A stretch of DNA of 64,000 nt from Nemertoderma westbladi (Eukaryota > Xenacoelomorpha > Nemertodermatida > Nemertodermatidae), in contig JAUCBJ010001621.1 of the NCBI GenBank assembly GCA_032718475.1, forward strand, positions 31,492 through 95,491, in the 5' to 3' direction. Shown here piece by piece: positions 54,639-64,000 of the stretch. The notes under the pieces were generated by a model. The model did no database searches and was not told the origin of the DNA. It worked only from the letters and a program-made list of their open reading frames with translations. Within the stretch, counting starts at the first letter, position 1. The number at the start of each line of letters is the position of its first letter. The position numbers were made by a program, and so were the translations under genes.

Positions 54639-54853
54639 GGGGCGAGCCACGCGAAGTCTGTGAGCTGAGCCTGACAGCCTTAGCATCCATATTTGAACGT
54701 CAATATTCTAACTCATTACAGTATAAAGTTAATTATAATAACTACCTATTGTACTGTGGTGCTATGAGGGAAATAGAATATGCTTTATTTACCGTTCATT
54801 CCGAGATCTGTTATTAAACGACCGAACGCAGTGAGGGAGGTAAATAAGTCCCC
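54639..54853. repeat. GGGGCGAGCC-family repeat, short copy 5
   Basis: It starts GGGGCGAGCCACGCGAAG, with GCCTTAGC at about 54680, and ends AAGTCCCC at 54853. ATAT precedes the first base (54635-54638) and follows the last (54854-54857), a possible 4-bp target duplication. At 215 bp it is the shortest copy. Confidence 0.5.
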
Positions 54854-55318
54854 ATATTTTGGGAGTGGAGGTCCGAAATGGAAATGGAAAGTTTTTATTT
54901 ACTTCTATAAGTAAAAACACACCAACATGCACAACACAATAAAATAAGATCATTTTTTTTAAACATTCACTGAGTGACTGATAGAGGCCGTATCTAAATA
55001 ATCAAATATTAATATACATATAGTATACTATACAATACACCGATATAAAAACAAATTTATTACTACAGTCCCGCTCTCAAAAAGCATTCCTTTGATCAAA
55101 CATTGATCAAACTTTGATCAAACATTGATCAAAGTTTGATCACATATTGAAATGAACCAGGCTTATTAATCCTGCCATTGAGTTCTACCAAAGGCGCTAC
55201 ACTTCAAAGTCTAGATTCCCACTGAGCCGTGTGTCAATCAAGCAGCCCTTCTCTCTCTCTCTCGCTCTCCCTGTGTGTGTAATGCTCCATGTGCTCTGTA
55301 GGATGTCTGCAGAGCACT
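54854..55318. repeat. spacer with TTGATCAA palindrome cluster and CT/GT microsatellite
   Basis: At 55091-55142 five TTTGATCAAA / ATTGATCAAA palindromes follow each other in a short tandem array. A CT run and GTGTGTGT lie at about 55248-55280. No gene was seen. Confidence 0.7.
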
Positions 55319-56918
55319 GTAAAAGCCTTTGCTGAATTGCCCCGTTATTTTTATTATTTTTACATTAAAATACTCTGTAGTTGATTTAATAGGTGTAAGA
55401 GACCGTATTATTGCTGTATCGGTGTTTTTTAGAGGATCTAAGAGCTATTTCCTCCGTATGTGTACTGTGGAAGGCATAGTTGATGATTCTATGGCAATTC
55501 CGTGACGCAAAAGGTGATAGCTACTCTTGAACAGTAGTTACTATGACGACGGTTAACAGCTGATATTCATACGTGTCGATTTTCTTTGTTCTACAGCGTC
55601 TCTCAGTTCAGTCAGCCAATCAGAGCATTTTTATGGCTCTTGTACAGAAATTTCCTAGAAATCCCGCAATGCATTATGGGCAGTGTTTACATTCTGTCCT
55701 GAGCCAGGAGAGAGCGGCTTTGGAATATTTTGTGCTTTTCTGTTTTAGCCTAACACTAGTAGGCTTAATTATAAGGACATATATCCGTTATCAAACCAAC
55801 CAAAACACTGGTTAACTGGCCCATACTCAATCAACGCAACATACCTAATCTAATATACCTGTGCATACTTTTATATTGTTATACTGCTATTTACTGTCGG
55901 TTCTTCATAATATGGTTGATGAATTATTATATTTGGAATAACGATAAATAACCCCGAAAACCCAATATTCTTGATATACAGAAGGTAAGAGAGACAGGTT
56001 ACATATAACGATTGTGACTTATGTTAAAGTGGTTTGAAGTGAATCTAATGTTATTTGATAGACCCTACATGAGTCGGTCTGTGTTCCTGTTATATGTGAC
56101 TAAAATCAGTGAAGATCGGCAGATTAGTGTGCAGCATTGTGCAGCGTTGTGTATGAGCGAGACTGATAACGAAGCATTTCCTAAAGAATGCGCCATATAT
56201 GTGAATTGTAACTAAGCCATATCGTTGTGAGTAGTTTAAGTCATAACTCTGTTTTTATAGATAGAGCGCCACGTCCTAAAGGAACTGTTAATATTCCCCG
56301 AAGGTGAATAATATTGTCAGAGATTATATAATACTGTCAGTCGAATAATACATTAGGCTTACATAGCAATAAGATTAAGCCGTCGAACCCAATCTCCCGG
56401 GTATATCCAGCGGGTGAATGATCGCGCACAGATTGGTTTCGACTAGTGTAGTGAATCAAATACTTGTCAGAGGCTAAAAGTGATTTATTATCTAGAAGAC
56501 ATCCTAATTTGGCGGGTTAAACTGCCAAAGGTCTGAAAGCGCGAACAATAACGGATATAGCTTCTTTATTGCAGTAAGCAATAAAGTTGAAAGTACCGGT
56601 CAACCGGTAAACCTGAACGGTACATCTGTAGGTCAGTAGGCCCAACTGCCAGAACCGGTACTGCTGTAGGCCCGTAGGTCCAACTGCCAGAATCGGTACT
56701 TCAGTAGGTTTGTAGGCCCAACTGTCCTAACCGGTACTTCTAGTATAAGTACATTAGTATTATTCGATTTGGATTATTGCATACCGGTAGGCTGTTTAAG
56801 AGATTAGGGACTGTACACCCCTTGTTTCTTTTGGAGCTTACTTATTTCTGTCAGTTTTATTTGTTTGTAGGCCAGTATTGAACAGAAGGCGTGTAAGCCT
56901 GATCAGATAGTACAGACA
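55319..56918 (+). repeat. BEL2 5' LTR, first 1.6 kb
   Basis: It begins TGTAAAAGCCTTTGCTGAATTGCC and is directly repeated at 62994-64000 (the matching part here is 55319-56340). A CCAAT-box-like CAGCCAATCAGAG is at 55613-55625 and is conserved in the other copy (63290-63302). The copies differ by many substitutions and indels and by an unalignable block at about 55790-55880, so they are much more diverged than the BEL1 LTRs. The 3' end of the LTR cannot be set, since the second copy leaves the window. Confidence 0.75.
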
Positions 56919-57495
56919 ATTTGTAGGCTGGGCTGTTGTCTGATTGCTGTTAAGTCCGAACGGATTGCAGTGTGTGTAGATCACCTGTCCGATAAAGAAC
57001 GGTTAGGAAGTAGGGGCAGCCAAAGCTGTAAGGTAAACCCCCAACTAAAGAATAAGTCGTACTACTGGGTTAGAACGCATACTACCTAATCATTTCGGAG
57101 TCTGCATGTCCTGTAGTTTATTTAGGCTTGAGAGTACTCTGCCATCGTTTAGTCTGTACTTTGTTTCTGTAGTCTGTACAGGTAGCGTATAATATTTATT
57201 TAGATAATTTGTAGGCTGGATAGTTGTCTGGCTGTTATTAGGTCTGAACGGATTGCAGTGTGTGTAGAGCCTCTGTCCGATAAAGAACGGTTAGGAAGTA
57301 GGGGCAGCCAAAGCTGTAAGGTAAACCCCCATCTAAAGAATAAGTCGTACTACTGGGTTAGAACGCATACTACCTAACCATTTCAGAGTCTGCATGTCCT
57401 GTAGTTTATTTAGGCTTGATAGTAGTCTGTCAGTATTTGGTCTGCATTTTGTTTGAGTGGTTTGTACGCGTAGCGTAATATTTATTATTCAGAGT
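56919..57495. repeat. 288-bp tandem duplication in the BEL2 LTR/leader
   Basis: Two consecutive copies begin TTTGTAGGCTGG at about 56920 and 57208. They share long stretches such as GGTTAGGAAGTAGGGGCAGCC. They diverge by a few percent overall, more toward the end. Confidence 0.85.
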
Positions 57496-58805
57496 TTATG
57501 CGATTATTCGCAACATTCATTCCCCAAGTTTGTTCCTACAATAATTGTGTTTGTTATACATACCGCTATAGTTAAATTAACCCCGGTACTACACGGGCTG
57601 CTTGGCGTAGGTAAAGACTGGTGATTTTGTGCACCGGTCACTCCAGCAGATGCCGTGGTTCTTTTAGCTGTTCAAGTATATTTAACTACTGATTATATGT
57701 TGTACAAGTACTCGTACCTAATTTAGGGTTTAGTGTACAGTGCTTTCCGAAAGTAATTAGTGTAGGCATTATATTTGTGTTGTAAAGTGGTTGATAGGCA
57801 CGTTCGATTAGCTCTATTAACTTCTAGGTAGGAACACTCCGTGATACATAACGTAGTACCTATAGCGATACGGCTATAGGTCGTCAGGCGGTGGTATTTT
57901 CCTATCTGGACAACGCAGTGTATTTACTACTACGTATTATTTTCAAATACTGCAGTACCCTGTCCGTTGTAATAACCAGAATTCTAACCCTTTGTTAGGC
58001 TGGTTTGTAGACTTCTTGTAAAATTACCCTGAAAATTCGTATTTTGTGTTTTTGTAAATTTTTGTGTTTATTTAGAGATTGTAATCTCACCCGAATTGTA
58101 CGTAATTTGTAGTATTAAGTAACTTAGGTAAATTAGCATTATTTGTTTTAGTGTCCTATAAGTAACACTTCACTGAAAGCGCACCGCTTTGTGTAGTGAT
58201 TACTCCCCAGAAATAATAACATTTATTTCAAACATTGACAAAACCCATTAAAACGGGTATATATATATTATAAATCAAATCTAACAATTTATAAATAGTA
58301 GGCCTACCATACAACCATTAGGTCTCAATATCAGTTGGACTACTGCTCAAATAGCGGTAATAAAGTAAGTAAAGTAACCAAGTAACCCTAAAATTCAGAA
58401 ATTCAATTATTTAAAATAATTGATATACCGGTATTTACGATAGGCCTATTATCTTTATTTCTATAAGTTTCGGCTGAAATTATACCGGTACTTGTAATTA
58501 ATTCTAGTCCAGAATTATATATACTATAAACTGTAAGCTGTATACCGGTATTCCCGATAGGCCTATTATATATTTATATATATTTGTGCTAAAATTATAC
58601 CGGTATTCTGTGATAAACCTAGTCTGTAATAATACTTATATAGTTATATATACTATAAGCATACCGGTATTCTAATATAATATATATATCACGCTACACT
58701 GAGTAGCAGTATAAGTAATTAATTACTAGGCTAGCAGTTAATACTGAGTTACTAGACTTGCTCAGACTGTAATATAGCAGTAGACATTCAACTGTACACA
58801 TAAAC
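57496..58805 (+). promoter_or_regulatory. BEL2 leader region
   Basis: About 1.3 kb before the Gag start with no coding frame. At 58425-58675 two related segments of about 120 bp carry TACCGGTA palindromes and CGATAGGCCTATTAT. The LTR end and primer-binding site must lie here but were not identified. Confidence 0.5.
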
Positions 58806-61800
58806 ATGTCTGATACTAAGCAGAACCTGTCAGACAGTTTATTAGATGTAACTATCTGCGACTCAGATAGAGGCGTAGAACCGTCTAGTCGTAAGTTCAG
58901 TTCACCTCCCACTGTGAGGAAGGTCATCCCTCCTGTAGTAATAACAGAACCTAGGCTGGTCCAACATCGTAGGTCTATCATAGGCACTCGAGCTCAGGTC
59001 AAGCGGGACCAAGAAGCAGCGGAACAGCAACAACCCGTGAGCCAAGAAATTATTTCTCAGCGGCCCGACAGCTCCAGTAGTGAAGATACTGTAGAACTGA
59101 CACCCGAGCGCGGAGCAAGGATGACGGATGCGGTTTATTCGGATCCCCTTCTCATCCTTCCTGCAGCCGTACTCACTAGGTTATTGATCGCTGTGGAAGA
59201 ACACCAGATCGATTGGGCGAGAAGTAAGCGCTCAACTAAAGATAGTTATGCGGGATACACCAGGGAAGAACTGAAGTCTATGGTCGAGTCGCAATGGAAC
59301 TTCCCCGGACCCGGACTCCCGTTTGATTTATCAGAAGCTGCCTGGGAAGACATACACCGGATGGGAGTAGCCAAGGAAACCATCGATCCAGCTGTGTGGA
59401 AGAGGTCCGCAGCCGGATACGCACAGGGATTCTTCAGCTCTATGGAGCGAGTAGAAAAACAACTGTTACAACAACCTCAAGGACCTCAAGAGCAGGGACA
59501 ACTGCTTTATCAAGTTAGAGAAAGAATTCTACGAATCAGGCTAATCTTATCAGCCTTTGAGGAGGCTTCTAAAAGAAGACAAGACACGTCGTTGCAAGTT
59601 GCCGTAAAGACTTGGTTTCAACGGGTGAGTCGCCAGGTTCAAGGAACAGCACAGTGGAAAGCTCAGCTGGAGGAGCGCTCAACCCATGGAGAATCAACAG
59701 ACGCTACTTTTTCCCAAGTGGAAAGTGAAGCGACGGCAGAGAAACCGCATAAGAGGGATGCCATTGACATCTATCTGTCAGACTATCAACGTTTTTTAGG
59801 TGATGACGAGTTGAGGAGAAGGTTAGATGGACTTAGCCCTAATAGCGAAGGAACTCAGCGTGTGTTGGATGCCATCGATGTGGAAATGAGGGCTGCGAAT
59901 CAGGCTAAATTTGATGAACAACTCCGCCTGACACGAGTCCAAGAAGAACAAGTAAAGAAAAAACGTATAGAAGACAGAAAGAAAGCAGCAGTGGTAGCTG
60001 CAGAAGCAGAAAGAAAAGCGGCAGCGGCAGAGGCAGCGGCAGAGGCAAAAGCGGCCGAAGCTGAAAGAAAAGCGGCAGCGGCAGCGGCAGCGGCAGAGGC
60101 AAAAGCGGCCGAAGCTGAAAGAAAGGCGGCCGAGGCTGAAAGAAAGGCCGCAGAGGCAGTGGCAGAAGCCGAACGGAGAGCGACTGAAGAAACCACCCAA
60201 TTAGAATTGGAAAATATTCAGGAGAATCAAGACTGCATAAATAAACAGTTAACAGCTAGTAATATGCAGATGATGAATCGATCTACTCCCAAAAGACAGG
60301 GATATACATCATCTGAGGAAGGCGATACCACCGATACTGAAGGCAAAGGAAATAGATCTCGTCTAAGCAGACGTAAAAGAACATCCCACCGTCAGAAATT
60401 GCCTGATTTGCCTCCAGCTGTTAGAAGGCAACTAAATAACACCAACTTAGGTAGTACAGAACCCACAGACCAAATAATTAAAATAGAAAGACTCCCTACT
60501 ATAGTAGATGAGCCTGAAATAATTAGGCCTGTTCTTGAAATCACCCCTTCGGTGATAGACACACCTGTGCTCCCTGAAGCTACCTCTAAATTCCCTCTGC
60601 ACAGTACTAAGCTATCTGTGCCCAGTAGAACAGCCCATGAGACAGTTCAGGTCCTGGACCCCGAGCGAAATATTCATGATTTGTCGCCCGTTGTCCCTCG
60701 TCCGCCCGCTACAATGTTGGCGACTCCCGCTTCGGCGGTCGAATGGGTGGACGAGAGACGGCGGGGGATGGATCTCCTGCTCGGGCAGATGCAGGAGACT
60801 GTTCAGCAATTCAAGGGCACAGTAAGGGAAAGTAGGCTAGAGTTGCAAGAAGTGCAGCAAAGTATCGCGCTAGAACGCGATAAATTAGTAAATACACAAA
60901 GGGGTATACCACCACCCTCGGTAACAATGTGTCAACCTGTTAGGTCTGAAGTATCTCATGCGCAAGGTGTGGAGCCTACACGCATATATACTGCTAGCGA
61001 AGTAGAAACTCCTATAGTGAACCCTATTAAGGGTAATTATAGACCTGTTGATAATGACATTCCCTATAGACCTGATCATAATCCGAAAAATTTATATACC
61101 GATAACTCGATATTAAATAACACGATGGCCCAAGAAAGTTTTACGCGTCAAATGGCTAGAACCGAAGCCCGGCAAGCGGTGAAGGTGGGAGAGATCGTCA
61201 AGTTCAATGGAGATGAGATGAAATGGTTACCTTTTAATGAATATTACAAAGATAACATACAGAACTCTGTACTATCTAATGGAGAGAAACTTAGATTCCT
61301 CATAGAGTGCTTGGAAGGATCTCCCAAGTTAATGGCGTTAAAGTTTATTGGACATCCAGACGGATTAAGACAAGTTTGGGATACACTAAACATCAGGTAT
61401 GGTAATAGGAATAACATAGCTGGGTATTTGTATGCAAAGTTGGTAGCGCCCCGAAAGTTTATTAGCAGCGGGATTATAGAGTTTTCCAATGAAATTCAGG
61501 AGATCTACAGACAATTAGATTGGCTAGGTAAGTCTCATGAGTATCAGAGTGCTATGGTTATTAGAGCGGTGGCCTCTACTTTACCGAAGGGTGGAGTAGG
61601 TACACGCTGCGACAAGAAAGTGTTATACATGATGGAACAACAACAACGAGACCCTACCATGACTGATCTCATGACATTCTTGGATGGCGAAGTGAAATTA
61701 CAGCTCATAAAGCAGTCCAGAGAGAAGACATCGGAAAACAAGGTAAGTGAGAAACCCGTCTCCAGAAGAAAGGTAACACCAGTGTGTTATACCGACGACG

Positions 61801-62822
61801 GCGAAAGCCAAGCTTCCCAAGGGGAGGATAGCGGGAAAGACACTGAAAGATCTTATTATGTCAATAAAACACCTAACGAACAGGGAAGTAAATTTAAGTC
61901 TCGATCCAATGACAAGAGAGAACAGGTAAGAAAAACTCCTCCTACGTCTCCCAAGAGAATTCAGGTGAGAAAGCCCGAAGAAAGAACGAGAGTGCACAAT
62001 GTCACCCAAAATAAGGTAAGTAACATCAAACCGAAATGTGCGCTATGTGACGGGACCCACCGTTTGAATATGTGTGATGAATTCCTGAAGAAATCATTAA
62101 CGGAGAGACGAGAAGTCATGTGGGATAAGCGGTTATGTTATAATTGCCTCAGACAAGGACACCAACGGCGAACCTGTTACTCTGACATAAGGTGTGCAAA
62201 GTGTGGTGCGAAACATCATATCTTGTTGCACGCTGAATTCGAACGAAATAGTCCTAATCAGGTAAGTGATTCCGAACTACATGTCCAATTCAGTGATGTG
62301 AACGACACTGATCAATCTGAGATGGAAGGATTCTATACGGACGAGTTCTCCGACGAAAACGAATCCTGTTACATGATAAATACCGCAGTGTATCGAGCAC
62401 TCACATATGAGGAGGATACAGACAGCGACCTCACTCTAACTACTTCTGATCGACAACCATCTTGGAAAGAGCCATCTTCCAATGTAGGGATCCGAGAGTT
62501 TCCTGTGGTGCAGGTAAGGGTTCACGGACCTAAACGGAGTTATGTAGTGAACGCCCTCCTTGACTCCGGTAGTACAGGAACATTCATCGACAAAGAGCTA
62601 GCCGAAGACATATTTGCTGGACAACCCAAGTTCCGAACTAAGCTAAACATGTCAGGCATTATGCAAGTTTGGAAATCTACAGTAACAGCGGATTATTATG
62701 TAGGCGCGTTGTCCACCCCCCAGGACGAACTAGGAGAACATAGCATAAGGTCAGTGAAAATGGTGGCTATTGTAAAAGCTTTTACTGAATTGTCCGGTTA
62801 TTTTTCCTTATTTTTCCCGTAA
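58806..62822 (+). CDS. BEL2 Gag with truncated protease
   Basis: The ATG at 58806 opens 1338 codons without interruption. From N to C: an acidic, serine-rich start (MSDTKQNLSDSLLD); a helical region; a long alanine/glutamate/lysine coiled coil (about 363-473, repeated AEAERKAAAAEA); a Gag domain of the DUF1759 type (about 774-968, VKFNGDEMKWLPFNEYYKDNI); zinc motifs CALCDGTHRLNMC (from 1077), CYNCLRQGHQRRTC and CAKCGAKHHILLH; and the start of an aspartic protease, LLDSGSTGTFIDKE (about 1249). Homology ends at 62772, where LTR sequence begins; the last 16 codons and the stop come from that LTR. RT, RNase H and integrase are absent, so the element is non-autonomous. Compared with BEL1 this shows the N-terminal part, coiled coil and Gag core fused in one frame. 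Confidence 0.88.
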   Translation: MSDTKQNLSDSLLDVTICDSDRGVEPSSRKFSSPPTVRKVIPPVVITEPRLVQHRRSIIGTRAQVKRDQEAAEQQQPVSQEIISQRPDSSSSEDTVELTPERGARMTDAVYSDPLLILPAAVLTRLLIAVEEHQIDWARSKRSTKDSYAGYTREELKSMVESQWNFPGPGLPFDLSEAAWEDIHRMGVAKETIDPAVWKRSAAGYAQGFFSSMERVEKQLLQQPQGPQEQGQLLYQVRERILRIRLILSAFEEASKRRQDTSLQVAVKTWFQRVSRQVQGTAQWKAQLEERSTHGESTDATFSQVESEATAEKPHKRDAIDIYLSDYQRFLGDDELRRRLDGLSPNSEGTQRVLDAIDVEMRAANQAKFDEQLRLTRVQEEQVKKKRIEDRKKAAVVAAEAERKAAAAEAAAEAKAAEAERKAAAAAAAAEAKAAEAERKAAEAERKAAEAVAEAERRATEETTQLELENIQENQDCINKQLTASNMQMMNRSTPKRQGYTSSEEGDTTDTEGKGNRSRLSRRKRTSHRQKLPDLPPAVRRQLNNTNLGSTEPTDQIIKIERLPTIVDEPEIIRPVLEITPSVIDTPVLPEATSKFPLHSTKLSVPSRTAHETVQVLDPERNIHDLSPVVPRPPATMLATPASAVEWVDERRRGMDLLLGQMQETVQQFKGTVRESRLELQEVQQSIALERDKLVNTQRGIPPPSVTMCQPVRSEVSHAQGVEPTRIYTASEVETPIVNPIKGNYRPVDNDIPYRPDHNPKNLYTDNSILNNTMAQESFTRQMARTEARQAVKVGEIVKFNGDEMKWLPFNEYYKDNIQNSVLSNGEKLRFLIECLEGSPKLMALKFIGHPDGLRQVWDTLNIRYGNRNNIAGYLYAKLVAPRKFISSGIIEFSNEIQEIYRQLDWLGKSHEYQSAMVIRAVASTLPKGGVGTRCDKKVLYMMEQQQRDPTMTDLMTFLDGEVKLQLIKQSREKTSENKVSEKPVSRRKVTPVCYTDDGESQASQGEDSGKDTERSYYVNKTPNEQGSKFKSRSNDKREQVRKTPPTSPKRIQVRKPEERTRVHNVTQNKVSNIKPKCALCDGTHRLNMCDEFLKKSLTERREVMWDKRLCYNCLRQGHQRRTCYSDIRCAKCGAKHHILLHAEFERNSPNQVSDSELHVQFSDVNDTDQSEMEGFYTDEFSDENESCYMINTAVYRALTYEEDTDSDLTLTTSDRQPSWKEPSSNVGIREFPVVQVRVHGPKRSYVVNALLDSGSTGTFIDKELAEDIFAGQPKFRTKLNMSGIMQVWKSTVTADYYVGALSTPQDELGEHSIRSVKMVAIVKAFTELSGYFSLFFP

Positions 62823-62993
62823 AGTACTCTGTAGTTGGTTTACCAGGCATAAAAAGGCCGTGTCCTTGCTGTACTGGTGTTTTAGCGGACATAAGAGCTA
62901 TTTCTTCTGTATTTGTACTTTAGAGGACATAATCCGTAATTCCGTGACGTAAAAGCTCGATACTCTTGAAAACAGTGTCGCTACTGTAAAAGC
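62773..62993 (+). repeat. partial BEL2-type LTR start (first about 220 bp)
   Basis: It begins TGTAAAAGCTTTTACTGAATTG exactly at the break in the protease frame. It follows the LTR as far as the ACTCTTGAA-ACAGT region, then stops where a complete LTR start follows at 62994. It is clearly diverged from both other copies. Confidence 0.75.
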
Positions 62994-64000
62994 CTTTGCT
63001 GAATTGCCCCGTTATTTTTATTATCTTTTACATTAAAATACTCCGTAGTTGATTTAATAAGTGTAAGAGACCGTATTATTGCTGTATCTGTGTTTTTAGA
63101 GGATCTAAGACCTATTTCCTTTGTATGTGTACTGTGAAAGGCATATTTTATGATTCTATGGCAATTCGTGACGCAAAAGGGTGATAGCTACTCTTGAACA
63201 GTAGTTACTATGACTACGGTTAACAGCTGACATTCATACGTGTTGATTTCCTTTGTTCTACGGCGTCTCTCAGTTCAGTCAGCCAATGAGAGCGTTTTTG
63301 TGGCTCCTTGTACAGAAAATTTCCGAGAAATGACGCAATGCCTATGTGCAGTGTTTACATTCAGTCTTGAGCCAAAGAAAGAACGGCTTGGAAGTATTTT
63401 GTGCTGTACTGCTTTTTAGTCTTACACTAGTAGGTTTAATTATAAAGGGCATATATCCTTTAACTTGAATATCTCTGTAAATATCTCAATGCTGACATAC
63501 CGGTACTGATGTACCGATATACCTAACTGTTCAGTTGTTGTTTTATACTGCTATTTACTGTCAGTTCTTCATAATATGGTTGATGAATTATTATATTTGG
63601 AATAACGATAAATAACCCCGCAACCCAATATTCTTGATATACCGAAGGTAAGAGAGAAAGGTTACCAATAACGATTGTGACTTATGTTAAAGTGGTTTGA
63701 AGTGAATCTAATGTTATTTGATAGACCCTACATGAGTCAGCCTGTGTTCCTTTTATATGTGACTAAAATCAGTGAAGATTGGCAGATTAGTGTGCAGTAT
63801 TGTACAGCATTGTGTATGAGTGAGTCTGTTAAAGAAGCAATTCCTAAAGAATGCGCCATATATGTGAATTATAATTAAGCCATATCGTTGTGAGTAGTTT
63901 AAGTCATAACTCTGTTTATATAGATAAAGCGCCACGTCCTAAAGGAACTGTTAATATTACCGAAGGTGAATAATATTGTCAGAAATTATATAATACTGTC
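62994..64000 (+). repeat. BEL2-type LTR, second copy, cut by window end
   Basis: Direct repeat of 55319-56340, starting TGTAAAAGCCTTTGCTG and still matching at base 64000. It conserves the CCAAT-like box (63290-63302) and a 64-codon frame (63684-63878, the counterpart of 56021-56215). Confidence 0.85.

Noticed and set aside
55573-55815. 80-codon frame with a membrane-like segment in the BEL2 5' LTR
   Set aside because: The equivalent region of the other LTR (about 63250-63490) has frame-breaking indels.

Overview
This is eukaryotic, almost certainly invertebrate metazoan, genomic DNA. It is AT-rich overall and dominated by tandem arrays and transposable elements (BEL/Pao LTR retrotransposons, several non-LTR LINEs, tRNA-derived SINEs, hAT-type DNA elements and foldback elements). 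Only two host genes are recognisable, and both are nuclear genes of animal type: a FAU (ubiquitin-like/ribosomal protein eS30) fusion and a mitochondrial ribosomal protein mL45. I cannot name the species. The palindrome TACCGGTA recurs unusually often in the non-coding DNA.

Layout. 1-4753: 44-bp satellite with higher-order structure. 5.4-6.3 kb: two copies of a short repeat with GGGGCGAGCC/GGCCCC ends, flanking a possible orphan coding exon. 6.6-12.7 kb: a 6.2-kb array of a 21-bp pyrimidine-rich minisatellite. 13.9-16.6 kb: SINEs and a LINE fragment. 17.6-18.15 kb: FAU on the minus strand. 18.54-19.82 kb: non-autonomous hAT element with a perfect 8-bp target duplication. 20.66-21.60 kb: G/C-rich foldback element. 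21.67-28.35 kb: a LINE (A) whose endonuclease and reverse-transcriptase parts are separated by a second LINE (B) and by a long GGGGCGAGCC-family element holding its own minisatellite. 29.1-32.1 kb: small inverted repeats, a second foldback, a SINE and a second hAT-like element. 32.4-33.7 kb: mL45, minus strand.

35.34-51.80 kb: a complete BEL/Pao retrotransposon (BEL1, minus strand, 16.5 kb) with 2.2-kb, nearly identical LTRs and a perfect 5-bp target duplication. It sits inside LINE C, whose ORF1 (PHD finger) is at 51.8-52.8 kb and whose endonuclease is at 34.5-35.2 kb. 52.84-54.29 kb: LINE D reverse transcriptase. 55.3-64.0 kb: a second BEL-like element (BEL2, plus strand) with an intact 1338-codon Gag frame, cut inside the protease by LTR sequence; its last LTR runs off the window.

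The most unusual signals are in BEL1. A palindromic 18-mer recurs six times along the internal region, in all three reading frames. Perfect 5'-splice-site-like AGGTAAG motifs are strongly enriched on the sense strand of both BEL elements. The coding frame of BEL1 is broken at exactly three points (one +1 shift, one UGA, one UAG) although its LTRs are almost identical. FAU also has a possible 5'TOP start with a 36-nt intron, and a 46-bp tandem repeat that has copied its last codons downstream.
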